Part shown: positions 52,292 to 61,654 of the stretch, piece by piece | How the letters are laid out: each line of letters starts with the position of its first letter | Numbering within the stretch: position 1 is the first letter of the stretch | Assembly (NCBI RefSeq): GCF_003851545.1 | Contig: NZ_BHVX01000005.1 | Span: 186,001-250,000, forward strand | From: Ralstonia sp. SET104 | GTDB taxonomy: Bacteria; Pseudomonadota; Gammaproteobacteria; Burkholderiales; Burkholderiaceae | Direction: 5' to 3' | DNA length: 64,000 bases | The notes under the pieces: model-generated | What the model saw: only the letters and a program-made list of their open reading frames with translations | Told to the model about the DNA's origin: nothing | The model's database searches: none | Position numbers and translations under genes: made by a program

Positions 52292-52657
52292 ATGGAGACA
52301 AACAAAATGCAAGTTGCTCACCCATGGTGGCAGCCGGGAGTGTTTGCATCGGCGCCGGCGATTTTTCTGTGGATGTGCGCGGAGTTGCCTCCCGATATGC
52401 TCGGCGCCATCTTCCATGCGGGCACGTCGCCAGACTCCATCAGGCACGTTGGCGATACGCTGTTCGTGATCGGCTGGACGGCCAGCGGCGCGCTGATGTG
52501 GCATGGCCGGCGGCGCATCGTGCCCGACGCTGATGTAACAGCGCAACCCGTCCAAGCCGAGGTGGGCCCAGCTAATCAACCGCACGGGCTCGCTGCCTTG
52601 CGCCAGAACATGGCCCGACGCTGGGAACGCGTGCGTCATCCAATTGCACTGCACTGA
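52292..52657 (+). CDS. Small hypothetical protein, possibly membrane associated
   Basis: 121 residues, no family recognised. Start at the ATG at 52292 (METNKMQVAHPWW), which has GGAGG five bases ahead; an ATG twelve bases upstream is possible. Two weakly hydrophobic stretches (about residues 18-42, GVFASAPAIFLWMCAELPPDMLGAIF, and 56-72, TLFVIGWTASGALMW) suggest two short membrane helices, followed by a polar C-terminal tail. A terminator lies 23 bp after the stop. Real gene likely from ribosome site and terminator, function unknown. Confidence 0.6.
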   Translation: METNKMQVAHPWWQPGVFASAPAIFLWMCAELPPDMLGAIFHAGTSPDSIRHVGDTLFVIGWTASGALMWHGRRRIVPDADVTAQPVQAEVGPANQPHGLAALRQNMARRWERVRHPIALH

Positions 52658-52679
52658 CATTGCGCCGCCACAAACGAGA

Positions 52680-52705
52680 AAGGCCGGGTTGCTCCGGCCT
52701 TTTTG
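52680..52705 (+). terminator. Terminator after the small hypothetical gene
   Basis: An 8-bp perfect stem (AAGGCCGG / CCGGCCTT) with a loop of six bases is followed by TTTTTG. It lies between convergent genes and may serve both. Confidence 0.85.
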
Positions 52706-52720
52706 TTGGGCACGCACGCC

Positions 52721-53248
52721 TCAAGAGGTGCTGCCGGGGATGATCTCGTTCGCGTTGGCGTCAACTGCGGGTGTTGCCACGCCAGCGGGCTTGCCTTGCG
52801 CCTCTTGCCATTTTTGATAGCCCCACCAGGCCGCACCGGCCACGAGGCCAACTTTGCCGAGCTTTCGCGTAATACGGCCGATGAACGTGCGACGCAATCC
52901 CGCATACGCCAATGACAGCGCGGTCCCCACCAGCGGGTACTCACGCGCAATACCGAGTGTTCGCATCAGGCTGTTCGGCCGTGCCAGCGGACGTATCAGA
53001 CTGGGGAGCAGCGCACCGAAGCCGCCCAGGCTGAAGGTGCGGCGTGTGGCGCGATGCACGTCGTTGCGGGCCTGTGCGTAGTCGTAGCGCTCCAGTGCGG
53101 CGCGCGTGAGCAGCAGTTCCTTGCGCACGCTCAGGGGTAGGCGGGTGTCGGCGCCACGGCGCGATGGCCGCACATGATGTCGTGCACTCGATGCGGGCTC
53201 GTTCATGGAGGTGCCGGGCGACGGTGCGTGTTGGGTCGGATCAGTCAT
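52721..53248 (-). CDS. YqjK-like conserved protein
   Basis: 175 residues. Basic, Arg-rich N-terminal region (HHVRPSRRGADTRLPLSVRKELLLTRAALERYDYAQARNDVHRATRR), then two weak hydrophobic segments. The C-terminus has a short amphipathic/hydrophobic helix (VGLVAGAAWWGYQKWQEAQG) and an acidic end. It is the third gene after the YqjD- and YqjE-like genes, where E. coli has yqjK; the assignment rests on position and general character. The ATG overlaps the stop of the YqjE-like gene (ATGA). Confidence 0.6.
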   Translation of the reverse strand: MTDPTQHAPSPGTSMNEPASSARHHVRPSRRGADTRLPLSVRKELLLTRAALERYDYAQARNDVHRATRRTFSLGGFGALLPSLIRPLARPNSLMRTLGIAREYPLVGTALSLAYAGLRRTFIGRITRKLGKVGLVAGAAWWGYQKWQEAQGKPAGVATPAVDANANEIIPGSTS

Positions 53249-53622
53249 CGGCGCAGGATCTCACGGTCTTTGTCGAGTTCGGCCAACGTGGCCTCGAACA
53301 GCGGAGGTGCGTTGCGCAGCAGCGAACGCACCTTCCATAGGCACGCGACCGCGCCCAAGGCATACAGCGCGGCCATCACGGCCAGGGACTGCCAGCGATA
53401 GGTATCCCAGCACAGGATGACCACCAGCGCCGTCAAGGTCATGATGGACAGGGCAATCAGGCTCACGGCCAGCATGCCCAGAAAGGCGGTGCCGAGCAGT
53501 CGTTCTTTTTCTTCAGCCAGTTCGACGCTCGCCAGCTCGAGCCGCGTCTGCAGCATCGAGACGACCGTGCCGGCCAGTTTCTTCAAGGAAGCGAACAGCT
53601 TTGGGCTGGTGTCGTCGGTCAT
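53245..53622 (-). CDS. YqjE-like phage-holin-family membrane protein
   Basis: 125 residues. N-terminal amphipathic helix (FASLKKLAGTVVSMLQTRLELASVELAEEKERL), then two membrane helices (about 45-70 and 75-95) and a charged C-terminal helix (LLRNAPPLFEATLAELDKDREILRR). This is the Pfam holin_X/YqjE pattern. Despite the name, the family in chromosomes is not a lysis holin; YqjD/YqjE are inner membrane proteins of stationary-phase cells. Operon with yqjD- and yqjK-like genes. Confidence 0.85.
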   Translation of the reverse strand: MTDDTSPKLFASLKKLAGTVVSMLQTRLELASVELAEEKERLLGTAFLGMLAVSLIALSIMTLTALVVILCWDTYRWQSLAVMAALYALGAVACLWKVRSLLRNAPPLFEATLAELDKDREILRR

Positions 53623-53762
53623 GAGGTGTGCAGAGGGTGCGGGGCGAATGGCGTCACTGCCAACGCAGCACGCGCCATGCCCGGAATGGAACCGCCAAAA
53701 TGCAACTGGCCGATGGCGCGATCCACAGGGCGCGCGCCATCGGCCAGAAAGGGTGCTGCGGA

Positions 53763-54089
53763 TTACTTGCGGTTGAGCAGCAGGCCGATCAGCAGGCCCA
53801 CGCCGGCTGCCACGCCCACGGCTTGCCACGGATGATCGTGGACGTAGTCATCGGTGGCGCGTGCGGCTGCCTTGCTCTTGTGGACGACCGCGTCTTGCAG
53901 GTCCTGCGCCTTTTCCTTGGCTTGGCGGAGCATGCCCATGCCGCGCTCACGCAGTTCAGCGGCTTTTTCGCCGCTGCTGGACGCAGCTTGTTTGAGCAGG
54001 GTTTCAGCGTCGGACAGTACAGTCTTCACGTCGGTCATCAGTTTCTCCTTATTGACGGAATCGGCCAGGTTGGGGGAAGTGTTCGTCAT
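53763..54089 (-). CDS. DUF883 protein, YqjD/ElaB-like
   Basis: 108 residues. A long polar helix (VKTVLSDAETLLKQAASSSGEKAAELRERGMGMLRQAKEKAQDLQDAVV) is followed by DDYVHDHPWQAVGVAAGVGLLIGLLLNRK, the classic C-terminal membrane anchor of DUF883. E. coli YqjD and ElaB are tail-anchored and bind ribosomes in stationary phase. AAGGACCCGACC before the ATG is a good ribosome site. First gene of the three-gene set; 140 bp separate it from the YqjE-like gene. Confidence 0.92.
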   Translation of the reverse strand: MTNTSPNLADSVNKEKLMTDVKTVLSDAETLLKQAASSSGEKAAELRERGMGMLRQAKEKAQDLQDAVVHKSKAAARATDDYVHDHPWQAVGVAAGVGLLIGLLLNRK

Positions 54090-54371
54090 GGTCGGGTCCT
54101 TGGTATCAGGGGTGGTTCAATCGTCAATATGTCGACGCACTTATTCGCTAGCATATGTGTGGGCGCCGCGAAACTTCAAGCGCTCGCGTCGCGCATGCTG
54201 CGATGGATCAAAGGCCTCGGCCATTGTCCGGCAATGTGCGCATGCCTTCCACCATGTCGTCAGCAAATGCCGCGCCTAATGACGAAAAGTGATGTTGTTG
54301 TGAATTTATAGTCGTTTTGGTTGGATGGCAATCTGACTATAGTGGTTCCCAATCTGTGTATGGAGGACACG

Positions 54372-55010
54372 ATGTCTCTACGTTTGGGCGATACCGCCCC
54401 TGATTTCGAGCAGGACTCAAGCGAAGGCCGCATCAAGTTTCATGAGTGGCTGGGCAATAGCTGGGGTGTACTTTTTTCGCACCCGGCCGATTACACGCCG
54501 GTCTGCACCACCGAACTGGGCCTGACCGCCAAGCTCAAGGAAGAATTTGCCAAGCGCAATGTCAAAGCGATCGCATTGTCGGTCGATTCTGTCGAGTCGC
54601 ACAAAGGCTGGATCAACGATATCAACGAGACGCAGAACACCAGCGTCAACTTTCCGATCATTGCCGATCCGGATCGCAAGGTCTCGCAGTTGTACGACAT
54701 GATTCATCCGAATGCGAGCGAGACGTTCACCGTGCGTTCGCTGTTCGTGATCGATCCGAACAAGAAGGTCCGCCTGACTATTACTTACCCGGCTTCGACC
54801 GGGCGCAATTTCAATGAAGTGCTGCGCGTGATTGATTCGCTGCAGTTGACCGATTATCACAGCGTGGCCACGCCGGGTAACTGGCAGGACGGCGATGACG
54901 TTGTCATTGTGCCGTCGCTCAAAGATGAAGAGGTCCTCAAGCAGAAGTTTCCGAAGGGCTACAAGGCGTTGCGCCCATACTTGCGCATGACGCCGCAGCC
55001 CAACAAGTAA
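54372..55010 (+). CDS. 1-Cys peroxiredoxin (Prx6 type)
   Basis: 212 residues. The peroxidatic Cys45 is in PVCTTELG, and it is the only cysteine, so this is the 1-Cys class. FSHPADYTPVCTTELGLTAKLKEEFAKRNVKAIALSVDS and ITYPASTGRNFNEVLRVIDSLQLTD fit the Prx6/LsfA group. It reduces peroxides with an external thiol. The ATG at 54372 (TGGAGGACACG site) is chosen over an upstream ATG. It is a stand-alone gene with a following terminator. Confidence 0.94.
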   Translation: MSLRLGDTAPDFEQDSSEGRIKFHEWLGNSWGVLFSHPADYTPVCTTELGLTAKLKEEFAKRNVKAIALSVDSVESHKGWINDINETQNTSVNFPIIADPDRKVSQLYDMIHPNASETFTVRSLFVIDPNKKVRLTITYPASTGRNFNEVLRVIDSLQLTDYHSVATPGNWQDGDDVVIVPSLKDEEVLKQKFPKGYKALRPYLRMTPQPNK

Positions 55011-55034
55011 TCGTCTCCTTGGTAGTGTGATTAC

Positions 55035-55061
55035 CGCCCGGCCGTGCGCCGGGCGTTTTTT
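55035..55061 (+). terminator. Terminator after the peroxiredoxin gene
   Basis: A perfect 8-bp stem (CGCCCGGC / GCCGGGCG) with a five-base loop is followed by six T. Confidence 0.9.
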
Positions 55062-55089
55062 GCGTTCGTGCAAACGATAGCGTGGCGCC

Positions 55090-55128
55090 AAAACAAAACC
55101 GGCCAGCCCTTGCGGGTCTGGCCGGTTT
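55090..55128 (-). terminator. Terminator of the NCS2 permease gene
   Basis: On the minus strand an 11-bp stem (AAACCGGCCAG / CTGGCCGGTTT) with an 11-base loop is followed by TTTTGTTTTGG. It lies 30 bp beyond the permease stop. Confidence 0.85.
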
Positions 55129-55157
55129 GTCTTTTACGCAGACGGTTCAGTGTGCGA

Positions 55158-56540
55158 TCAGATCGCCCAGCCGCCCGCGTAGAAGGCCACCAGCGCCCCG
55201 GCAATCGCCACGGTACCGATGTTCAGCTTGCGCCATTCGCCGGCCACCAGGCGGCCGATCACCAGTGTGCTGAAGCCGAGCATGATGCCGGTGACGATGT
55301 TGCAGGTCAGCACGATAAACACGGCGCAGACCAGGCCAGACAGTGCATCGACCATGTCGTCCATGTGCAGCTTGCTCACGCTGGAGAGCATCAGCAGGCC
55401 GACGTACATCAGCGCGGGGGCCGTTGCGTATGACGGCACCAGGCCAGCCAGCGGCGAGAAGAACATCACCGCCAGAAACATCACGCCGACCACCACAGCC
55501 GTCAGGCCGGTTTTGCCGCCGGCGGCCACGCCAACCGTCGACTCGATGTAAGCCGCAGCAGGTGCGCCGCCAAAGCATGCCGAGAAGATCGAGCTGATCG
55601 AATCGGCCGTCAGAGCGCGGCCACCGTTGATGATGTGGCCCTTGTCGTTGAGCAGGCCGGCCTGACCGGCGACGGCGCGGATCGTGCCGGTCGCATCGAA
55701 CACGGCGGTCATCACCAGTGCCAGCACGCTCGGCAGCACGGCGGCGGACAGTGCGCCGCGAATGTCCATCGCGCCGATCAGCGATGCATGGCCGGCAGAG
55801 GCCAGCGAGGGTAGGGCGAACACGCCTGTGAACTTCACGGCCGGGTCAAAGATCAGGCCCAGGATCGAGATGGCGATGATCACGATCAGGATGCCGCCCG
55901 GCACGCGACGACGCTCCATGCCGAAGATGGCAGCCAGACCCAGCACCGACATCATCACAGGGAAGGCAGTGACGTGACCCAGCGCAACGGGCAGGCCCGC
56001 GCCGGCGTTCTTGACCACCAGCCCGACGTCGTTGGATGCGATCAGCAGCAGGAACAGGCCGATACCGATGCCCGTGCCGTGCGCCACGCCCGAGGGCAGA
56101 TTGCGCAGGATCCAAGAGCGCACACCCGTGGCCGAGATGGCGGTGAAGACCACGCCCATCAGAAAGACGGCGCCGAGTGCAACTTCCGGCGACAGCTTTT
56201 GCCCCAGCACCAGGCCGAAGGCCATGAACGCAGTAAGCGAAATCGCGCAGCCAATGGCGATCGGAAGCTGTGCCCACAGGCCCATCAGCAGCGAGCCGAA
56301 GGCCGTGGTCAGACACACGGCAACGAAGACTGCGCTGGTGTCAAAGCCGGCCTTGCCCAGCATGCCGGGCACGACAAACACGGCATACACCATTGCCATG
56401 AACGTGGTGATGCCAGCCACGACCTCGCGCTTTTGCGTGCTGCCGCGTGCAGAAATCTGGAAATAGCGATCAATGGCGCGCGCATCGGCGATGCCAGCGG
56501 TGCCAAGTTCCGTCGACGACGGAATGGACTGTTCAGCCAT
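55158..56540 (-). CDS. NCS2-family purine permease (AzgA/guanine-hypoxanthine type)
   Basis: 460 residues, about 13-14 membrane helices. [61 protein letters not shown] opens the AzgA subfamily of the NAT/NCS2 proton symporters. Substrate motifs include [14 protein letters not shown] and [57 protein letters not shown] matches the second substrate loop. Likely imports adenine, guanine or hypoxanthine. Start [11 protein letters not shown] at 56540 with GGAGAC ahead; upstream frame is not coding. No purine riboswitch was seen. Confidence 0.92.
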   Translation of the reverse strand: MAEQSIPSSTELGTAGIADARAIDRYFQISARGSTQKREVVAGITTFMAMVYAVFVVPGMLGKAGFDTSAVFVAVCLTTAFGSLLMGLWAQLPIAIGCAISLTAFMAFGLVLGQKLSPEVALGAVFLMGVVFTAISATGVRSWILRNLPSGVAHGTGIGIGLFLLLIASNDVGLVVKNAGAGLPVALGHVTAFPVMMSVLGLAAIFGMERRRVPGGILIVIIAISILGLIFDPAVKFTGVFALPSLASAGHASLIGAMDIRGALSAAVLPSVLALVMTAVFDATGTIRAVAGQAGLLNDKGHIINGGRALTADSISSIFSACFGGAPAAAYIESTVGVAAGGKTGLTAVVVGVMFLAVMFFSPLAGLVPSYATAPALMYVGLLMLSSVSKLHMDDMVDALSGLVCAVFIVLTCNIVTGIMLGFSTLVIGRLVAGEWRKLNIGTVAIAGALVAFYAGGWAI

Positions 56541-56938
56541 GGTGGGTTTGTCTCCTGGCAGGACTCCGCGCCGGCCGAACTCGGTCGTCCGCGTAAGGTG
56601 CCCTGTTCTGGTTTTGATATCGGTGCGGGTGCCCGCGTACGCGCGCTGGCATTCTCCAGACCGTTGTCTCGCGATTGGTTTTGTCGCGTGGCGCTGCAAT
56701 CTGCGTGTGGACTGCGCGCTCGTTCTATCGGTGTGAGGGTGTGCGGCTGAACAATCCGCCGGCACTTGGACCAAAGCATAGACGCGCGCCTGCGCCCGAT
56801 TCATGCGGCGTGGCGTATCCCGGTCATTTGCAAATTTGTATATCGCCAGGGGAGGAGAACAACAGTGCCCAGGACGGGCGAGAGATGCGGCGGCAGGCGC
56901 ACGAGTGTGCACCAAACCGCCGAAAAAACAAAGCGCAC
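56541..56938. other. Intergenic region between the permease and gcdH
   Basis: 398 bp with both neighbours on the minus strand. No tRNA, riboswitch or small gene was recognised, and no hairpin with T-run downstream of gcdH was found. A stretch near 56820-56860 is AT-rich (TTTGCAAATTTGTATAT) and may hold a promoter for the permease. Confidence 0.35.
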
Positions 56939-58144
56939 TCAGAAGAAAGCCTGAATCCCGGTTTGTGCGCGGCCGAGAATCAGCGCGTGAACATCGTGCG
57001 TGCCCTCATAGGTGTTCACCACTTCCAGGTTCACCACGTGGCGGATCACGCCGAACTCATCGGAGATGCCATTGCCGCCAAGCATGTCGCGCGCCATGCG
57101 AGCGATATCGAGCGACTTGCCGCACGAGTTGCGCTTCATGATCGAGGTGATCTCCACGGCGGCGGTGCCTTCGTCCTTCATGCGGCCCAAACGCAGGCAG
57201 CCCTGCAGGCCCAGCGTGATTTCAGTCTGCATGTCGGCCAGCTTCTTCTGAATGAGCTGGTTGGCGGCGAGCGGGCGACCGAATTGCTTGCGGTCCAGCA
57301 CGTACTGGCGTGCGATGTGCCAGCAGGCTTCTGCCGCGCCCAGCGCGCCCCATGCGATGCCGTAACGCGCCGAGTTCAGGCACGTGAACGGGCCTTTCAG
57401 GCCGCGCACGCCGGGCATCAGGTTCTCTTCCGGCACGAACACTTCGTCCAGCACGATTTCGCCCGTGATAGAGGTGCGCAGACCCACCTTGCCGTGAATC
57501 GCCGGTGCCGTCAGGCCCTTCCAACCCTTCTCCAGAATGAAGCCGCGAATCTCATCTTCGCCGTTGTCGTTGGGGAGCTTGGCCCACACCACAAACACAT
57601 CGGCGATGGGCGAGTTGGTGATCCACATCTTGGCGCCCGACAGCGAGTAGCCGCCGTCAACCTTCTTGGCGCGCGTGATCATCGAGGCCGGGTCGGAGCC
57701 GTGGTTCGGCTCGGTCAGACCAAAGCAGCCGATCCACTCGCCGGTGGCCAGCTTGGGCAGGTACTTCTGCTTCTGCGCTTCGCTGCCGAATTCGTAGATC
57801 GGCACCATCACCAGCGACGACTGCACGCTCATCATCGAGCGATAGCCCGAATCCACACGCTCCACCTCACGCGCGATCAGACCGTAGCTGACGTAGTTCA
57901 GGCCCGGGCCACCGTACTGTTCGGGAATGGTCGGGCCCAGCAGGCCGAGTTCACCCATCTCGCGAAAGATCGATGTATCGGTCTTCTCGTGCCGGAACGA
58001 CTCCAGCACGCGCGGCATCAGCTTGTCCTGACAGTACGACGCGGCGGCGTCGCGCACCATGCGCTCGTCGTCGGTCAGTTGTTGGTCGAGCAGGAGGGGA
58101 TCAGCCCAGCTAAAGGCGTTAGGAGCGGCGTTGCGAGCGGTCAC
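56939..58144 (-). CDS. gcdH: Glutaryl-CoA dehydrogenase
   Basis: 401 residues, acyl-CoA dehydrogenase fold. GCDH oxidises and decarboxylates glutaryl-CoA to crotonyl-CoA in lysine and tryptophan breakdown. [15 protein letters not shown], the [15 protein letters not shown] stretch and the C-terminal [40 protein letters not shown] with the catalytic Glu in YEGTHD are the signs of the subgroup. GTG at 58144 is the start, nine bases after a GGAG site. The divergent IclR regulator and inverted repeat at 58168-58186 between them suggest control. Confidence 0.93.
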   Translation of the reverse strand: MTARNAAPNAFSWADPLLLDQQLTDDERMVRDAAASYCQDKLMPRVLESFRHEKTDTSIFREMGELGLLGPTIPEQYGGPGLNYVSYGLIAREVERVDSGYRSMMSVQSSLVMVPIYEFGSEAQKQKYLPKLATGEWIGCFGLTEPNHGSDPASMITRAKKVDGGYSLSGAKMWITNSPIADVFVVWAKLPNDNGEDEIRGFILEKGWKGLTAPAIHGKVGLRTSITGEIVLDEVFVPEENLMPGVRGLKGPFTCLNSARYGIAWGALGAAEACWHIARQYVLDRKQFGRPLAANQLIQKKLADMQTEITLGLQGCLRLGRMKDEGTAAVEITSIMKRNSCGKSLDIARMARDMLGGNGISDEFGVIRHVVNLEVVNTYEGTHDVHALILGRAQTGIQAFF

Positions 58145-58167
58145 AGCAGTAGTCTCCGAGTCTTTGT

Positions 58168-58186
58168 TGTTCCGATATACGGAACA
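58168..58186. promoter_or_regulatory. Likely IclR-type operator between gcdH and its regulator
   Basis: A perfect 7-bp inverted repeat TGTTCCG-ATATA-CGGAACA. IclR-family proteins commonly bind TTCCG-N5-CGGAA-like sites. It lies 24 bp ahead of the gcdH GTG and 62 bp ahead of the regulator ATG, so it could serve both genes. Confidence 0.75.
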
Positions 58187-58247
58187 CAGTTTCGAAATTT
58201 GAAGCTATCATAGCGCAACCACCGACAATTTCCAGCCGTTTTTTGTC

Positions 58248-59072
58248 ATGAGCACAACACGTCTCCCCGATCCCGAATTCGATACTTCGCCCGCGGAGTC
58301 CAGTGACCCGAACTTCGTCACGGCACTCGCACGCGGGCTGGAATTGCTGCGCGCCTTTCGGCCCGGCGATACGTTGCTTGGTAACCAGGAATTTGTGCGC
58401 CGCACGGGCTTTCCCAAAGCAACGGTCAGCCGATTGGCGGGCACGCTCGTCTCGCTGGGGTATCTGCGTTACGACGAAGCGCTCGGCAAATATGGGCTCG
58501 ATGCGGGCGTGCTGGCGCTGGGCTTCGCTTACCTGGCATCGAGCGATGTGATCCAACTCGCGCGGCCGCACATGAGCGCGTTTGCGCAGCGCTTTGGCGT
58601 GTCGATCTCGCTGGGCAAGCGTGATCGGCTGGACATGGTCTATCTGGAAACGATCCGCCACGACAGCCCGTCGATGAGCGGATCGTCGGGGTTGGGCGTG
58701 GGGTCGCGGCTGTCGCTGCTGTCGAGCTCGATGGGGCGGGCGTATCTGGCTTCGCTGCCGGCGGCGCGGCGTGAGCGCTTGTACGAGGCGCTGCGCACGC
58801 AGCAGCCCGCTCAGTGGGCGGCGGAGGGCGCGGCGGCAGACGACGCAGTCAAGGCCGGCGTGCGCGAGGGGTACGCAGTATCGCTACGCGACTGGCATCC
58901 GGCCATTCACGCGTGTGCAGTCGCGTTCTTCGCACCGAGCCAGCGCGAGCCGTATGTGGTGAGTTGCAGCGCGCCATACACAGCCGCTGATGCGGAGCGT
59001 ATTCGTGACGAACTGGCGCCCGCGCTGCGTGAATTTGCCTCGCGGCTCGGCCACGTAGGGCCCCTTTCGTGA
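58248..59072 (+). CDS. IclR-family transcriptional regulator
   Basis: 274 residues. Winged helix-turn-helix near residues 25-85 (ARGLELLRAFRPGDTLLGNQEFVRRTGFPKATVSRLAGTLVSLGYLRYDEA), then the IclR effector domain (RFGVSISLGKRDRLDMVYLETIRHD...SLLSSSMGRAYLASLP and FFAPSQREPYVVSCSAP). Divergent to gcdH; the pair and the shared operator suggest it is the glutaryl-CoA dehydrogenase regulator (inference from position). The effector is unknown. Confidence 0.92.
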   Translation: MSTTRLPDPEFDTSPAESSDPNFVTALARGLELLRAFRPGDTLLGNQEFVRRTGFPKATVSRLAGTLVSLGYLRYDEALGKYGLDAGVLALGFAYLASSDVIQLARPHMSAFAQRFGVSISLGKRDRLDMVYLETIRHDSPSMSGSSGLGVGSRLSLLSSSMGRAYLASLPAARRERLYEALRTQQPAQWAAEGAAADDAVKAGVREGYAVSLRDWHPAIHACAVAFFAPSQREPYVVSCSAPYTAADAERIRDELAPALREFASRLGHVGPLS

Positions 59073-59238
59073 TCGACCGGAACGTGCTTCGGCGCTACGG
59101 GCGGTGCCGCGAACGGTTCGGCCGTTCCCGCCCAATGCCAATGTGGCGCCTGGAATTTCTGTTGTAAGCAGGAAAAAGAGTGGAGGCTGCCTGAGCGAAG
59201 CGAGTTTAGCTTCATGGTCACAGGGCTACAGGCCGCTC

Positions 59239-59275
59239 GGGGTTGGGTGCAAGCGCACCACCAAGGCCCAACCCC
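59239..59275. repeat. Inverted repeat between iclR-type gene and metG
   Basis: A 9-bp perfect stem (GGGGTTGGG / CCCAACCCC) with a 19-base loop that has a short inner hairpin. It lies between convergent genes and could stop transcription, but there is no T-run. Confidence 0.4.
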
Positions 59276-59290
59276 AACCCATCAAACAAA

Positions 59291-61360
59291 TCAGCGAACG
59301 CGCATCCCAGGCACAGCACCAGAATGCGGCTCAAGGATGTAAAGACCAGGCTGAGCCTTCTCGTCCGCAGCAGAAGCCGCCAACACCATCCCCTCCGACA
59401 TCCCAAACTTCATCTTTCGCGGCGCAAGGTTCGCAACCATCACGGTCAGCTTGCCCACGAGGTCTTCCGGCGCATATGCCGATTGAATCCCCGAAAACAC
59501 GTTACGCGTCTTCCCTTCACCCACATCCAAGGTGAGTTGCAGCAGCTTGTTCGACCCTTCCACGCGCTGGCAGGCCACGATTTTTGCGACGCGCAAGTCG
59601 ATCTTGGCGAAGTCGTCAATGGTGATGGTCTCAGCCATCGGCTCGATGGTGGCAGCACCGTTGGCGGCGGCCACCGGCGCGTCGGCTGTGGCTTGCAGCG
59701 ACTGACGATTCGCCTCCACCAGCGCATCCACCTGCTTCTTATCCACCCGCGTCATCAGATGTGAATACGGCTGGATCGGCTTGGCCGACGACAGTTGCGT
59801 GTCGATGGCGCGCCAGGAGAGCGGCTCCACGTTGAGGAACGCTTCGATGCGCTCGACCGTGGTCGGCAGAATCGGCTTGAGGTACACGGCCAGCAGGCGG
59901 AAAGCTTCCAGCGCGATTGAACATGCGGCGTGCAGTTTGTCGCGGTTGGCTTCGTCCTTGGCGAGATCCCACGGTTTTTCAGTATCGACGAAGGCATTCA
60001 CGGCGTCGGCCAGTTCCATCACGGCACGCAGGGCCTTGCTGTACTCGCGCTTCTCATACAGATCGGCAATCTGCGGAGCGGCCTCGCGCAGTTGCACCAT
60101 CAGCGGATGGCCCAGCGCCGCATCGCTCACGCGGCCTTCAAAGCGCTTGACCAGGAAGCCCGCCGAGCGGCTCGCGATGTTGACGAACTTGCCGACCAGA
60201 TCGCTGTTCACCCGGGCGATGAAGTCATCCAGGTTCAGGTCCAGGTCTTCCATCGTCGCGTTCAGCTTGGCGGCGAAGTAGTAGCGCAGCCATTCCGGGT
60301 TCAGGCCCGTGTCGATGTAGCTTTGCGCCGTGATGAAGGTGCCGCGCGACTTGCTCATCTTGGCGCCGTCCACGGTCAGGAAGCCGTGCGCGAACACGTT
60401 GGTCGGGGTGCGATGGCCCGAGAACTTGAGCATCGCCGGCCAGAAGAGCGTGTGGAAATACAGAATGTCTTTGCCGATGAAGTGGTACTGCTCGGTGGTC
60501 GAGTGTTCCGCGATCCACGATTCGAAATCGAGGCCGAGCTTCGCGCACAGGTTCTTGAAGCTGGCGTAGTAGCCGACCGGCGCGTCCAGCCACACGTAGA
60601 AATACTTGCCCGGCGCCCCCGGAATTTCGAAGCCGAAGTACGGCGCATCGCGCGAGATATCCCAGTCCGAGAGCTTGGCTTCGCCCTCGTCGCCAAGCCA
60701 TTCGCGCATCTTGTTCGTGGCTTCCGGCTGCGCCAGATCAGCCACCCATTCGCGCAGGAAAGTCTCGCAGCGCGGGTCCGATAGCTTGAAGAAATAGTGC
60801 TCCGACGACTTGCGCACCGGCGTCGCGCCTGACACCACGGAGTACGGGTTCTTCAGGTCGGTCGGCTGGTAGGTTGCACCGCAGACTTCGCACGAATCGC
60901 CGTACTGGTCTTTCGCGCCGCACTTCGGGCACTCGCCCTTGATGAAGCGGTCCGGCAGGAACATCTCCTTGACCGGGTCGAAGAACTGCTCGACCTCGCG
61001 CACGTCGATCAGGCCGGCTTCCTTGAGCTGCAAGTAGATGCGCTCGGACAACGCCTTGTTTTCGTCGGAATCCGTGCTGTAGTAGTTGTCGAACGAGACC
61101 AGGAAGTTGTCGAAATCACGCTTGTGCTCTGTCCAGACGCGTTCGATCAACTGGCGCGGGGTCAATCCTTCCTTTTCGGCGCGCAGCATGACGGGCGTGC
61201 CGTGCGTATCGTCGGCGCCCACGTAATAGGTCTCGTGCCCGCGCATGCGCTGAAAGCGCACCCAGATATCGGTCTGGATGTACTCGACCAAGTGACCGAT
61301 GTGGATCGGCCCGTTGGCATAGGGCAGGGCGGAAGTGACGAGAATGCGGCGTTCGGACAT
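59291..61360 (-). CDS. metG: Methionyl-tRNA synthetase
   Basis: 689 residues, full length. HIGH-type motif at [12 protein letters not shown] near residue 20, zinc-binding [23 protein letters not shown] ([13 protein letters not shown]), and an anticodon-binding helical domain. After a linker there is a C-terminal tRNA-binding domain of the Arc1p/EMAP type ([42 protein letters not shown]), as in dimeric E. coli MetRS. It charges tRNA-Met. Nearest neighbours are unrelated: the IclR gene converges, and the OmpA-like gene lies 294 bp upstream on the same strand. Confidence 0.97.
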   Translation of the reverse strand: MSERRILVTSALPYANGPIHIGHLVEYIQTDIWVRFQRMRGHETYYVGADDTHGTPVMLRAEKEGLTPRQLIERVWTEHKRDFDNFLVSFDNYYSTDSDENKALSERIYLQLKEAGLIDVREVEQFFDPVKEMFLPDRFIKGECPKCGAKDQYGDSCEVCGATYQPTDLKNPYSVVSGATPVRKSSEHYFFKLSDPRCETFLREWVADLAQPEATNKMREWLGDEGEAKLSDWDISRDAPYFGFEIPGAPGKYFYVWLDAPVGYYASFKNLCAKLGLDFESWIAEHSTTEQYHFIGKDILYFHTLFWPAMLKFSGHRTPTNVFAHGFLTVDGAKMSKSRGTFITAQSYIDTGLNPEWLRYYFAAKLNATMEDLDLNLDDFIARVNSDLVGKFVNIASRSAGFLVKRFEGRVSDAALGHPLMVQLREAAPQIADLYEKREYSKALRAVMELADAVNAFVDTEKPWDLAKDEANRDKLHAACSIALEAFRLLAVYLKPILPTTVERIEAFLNVEPLSWRAIDTQLSSAKPIQPYSHLMTRVDKKQVDALVEANRQSLQATADAPVAAANGAATIEPMAETITIDDFAKIDLRVAKIVACQRVEGSNKLLQLTLDVGEGKTRNVFSGIQSAYAPEDLVGKLTVMVANLAPRKMKFGMSEGMVLAASAADEKAQPGLYILEPHSGAVPGMRVR

Positions 61361-61517
61361 GGGCGGGCCAGAAATGTGCGGGCGGGCCGCAAAGAGGGCG
61401 CGGCGCGCGGATAAACGGATATTTTAGCGCGCCCGGCGGCGTTGGGCCGGCTACGGATGAATGCAGGGCACGGCGGCCCCGAACCCATGCGTCACGATGC
61501 CGCGCATCGCGTGGCCC

Positions 61518-61546
61518 CAAAAAAAAGCGCCGGTCAGAGCCGGCGC
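61518..61546 (-). terminator. Terminator after the OmpA-like lipoprotein gene
   Basis: On the minus strand a stem (GCGCCGG with CCGGCGC) closed by a short loop is followed by eight T. It lies about 110 bp downstream of the lipoprotein gene, so it likely ends that transcript. Confidence 0.85.
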
Positions 61547-61654
61547 AGCTTTCCACAACGGAAAAGGAGGAGAAATCAGGTACCGCCCGGGAGGTCAGCC
61601 ACGCATCGCGAGCCAGCAATGCGCAGCAAGCGGTACCTGTTTTCTATGACAGGG

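Noticed and set aside
53245-53622. Holin gene as evidence of a prophage
   Set aside because: The protein is the chromosomal YqjE type next to DUF883 and a YqjK-like gene. No other phage genes are present.
54295-54350. OxyR-like ATAG-N7-CTAT elements ahead of the peroxiredoxin gene
   Set aside because: Only ATAG and one CTAT were found and the spacing does not fit the four-part OxyR pattern.
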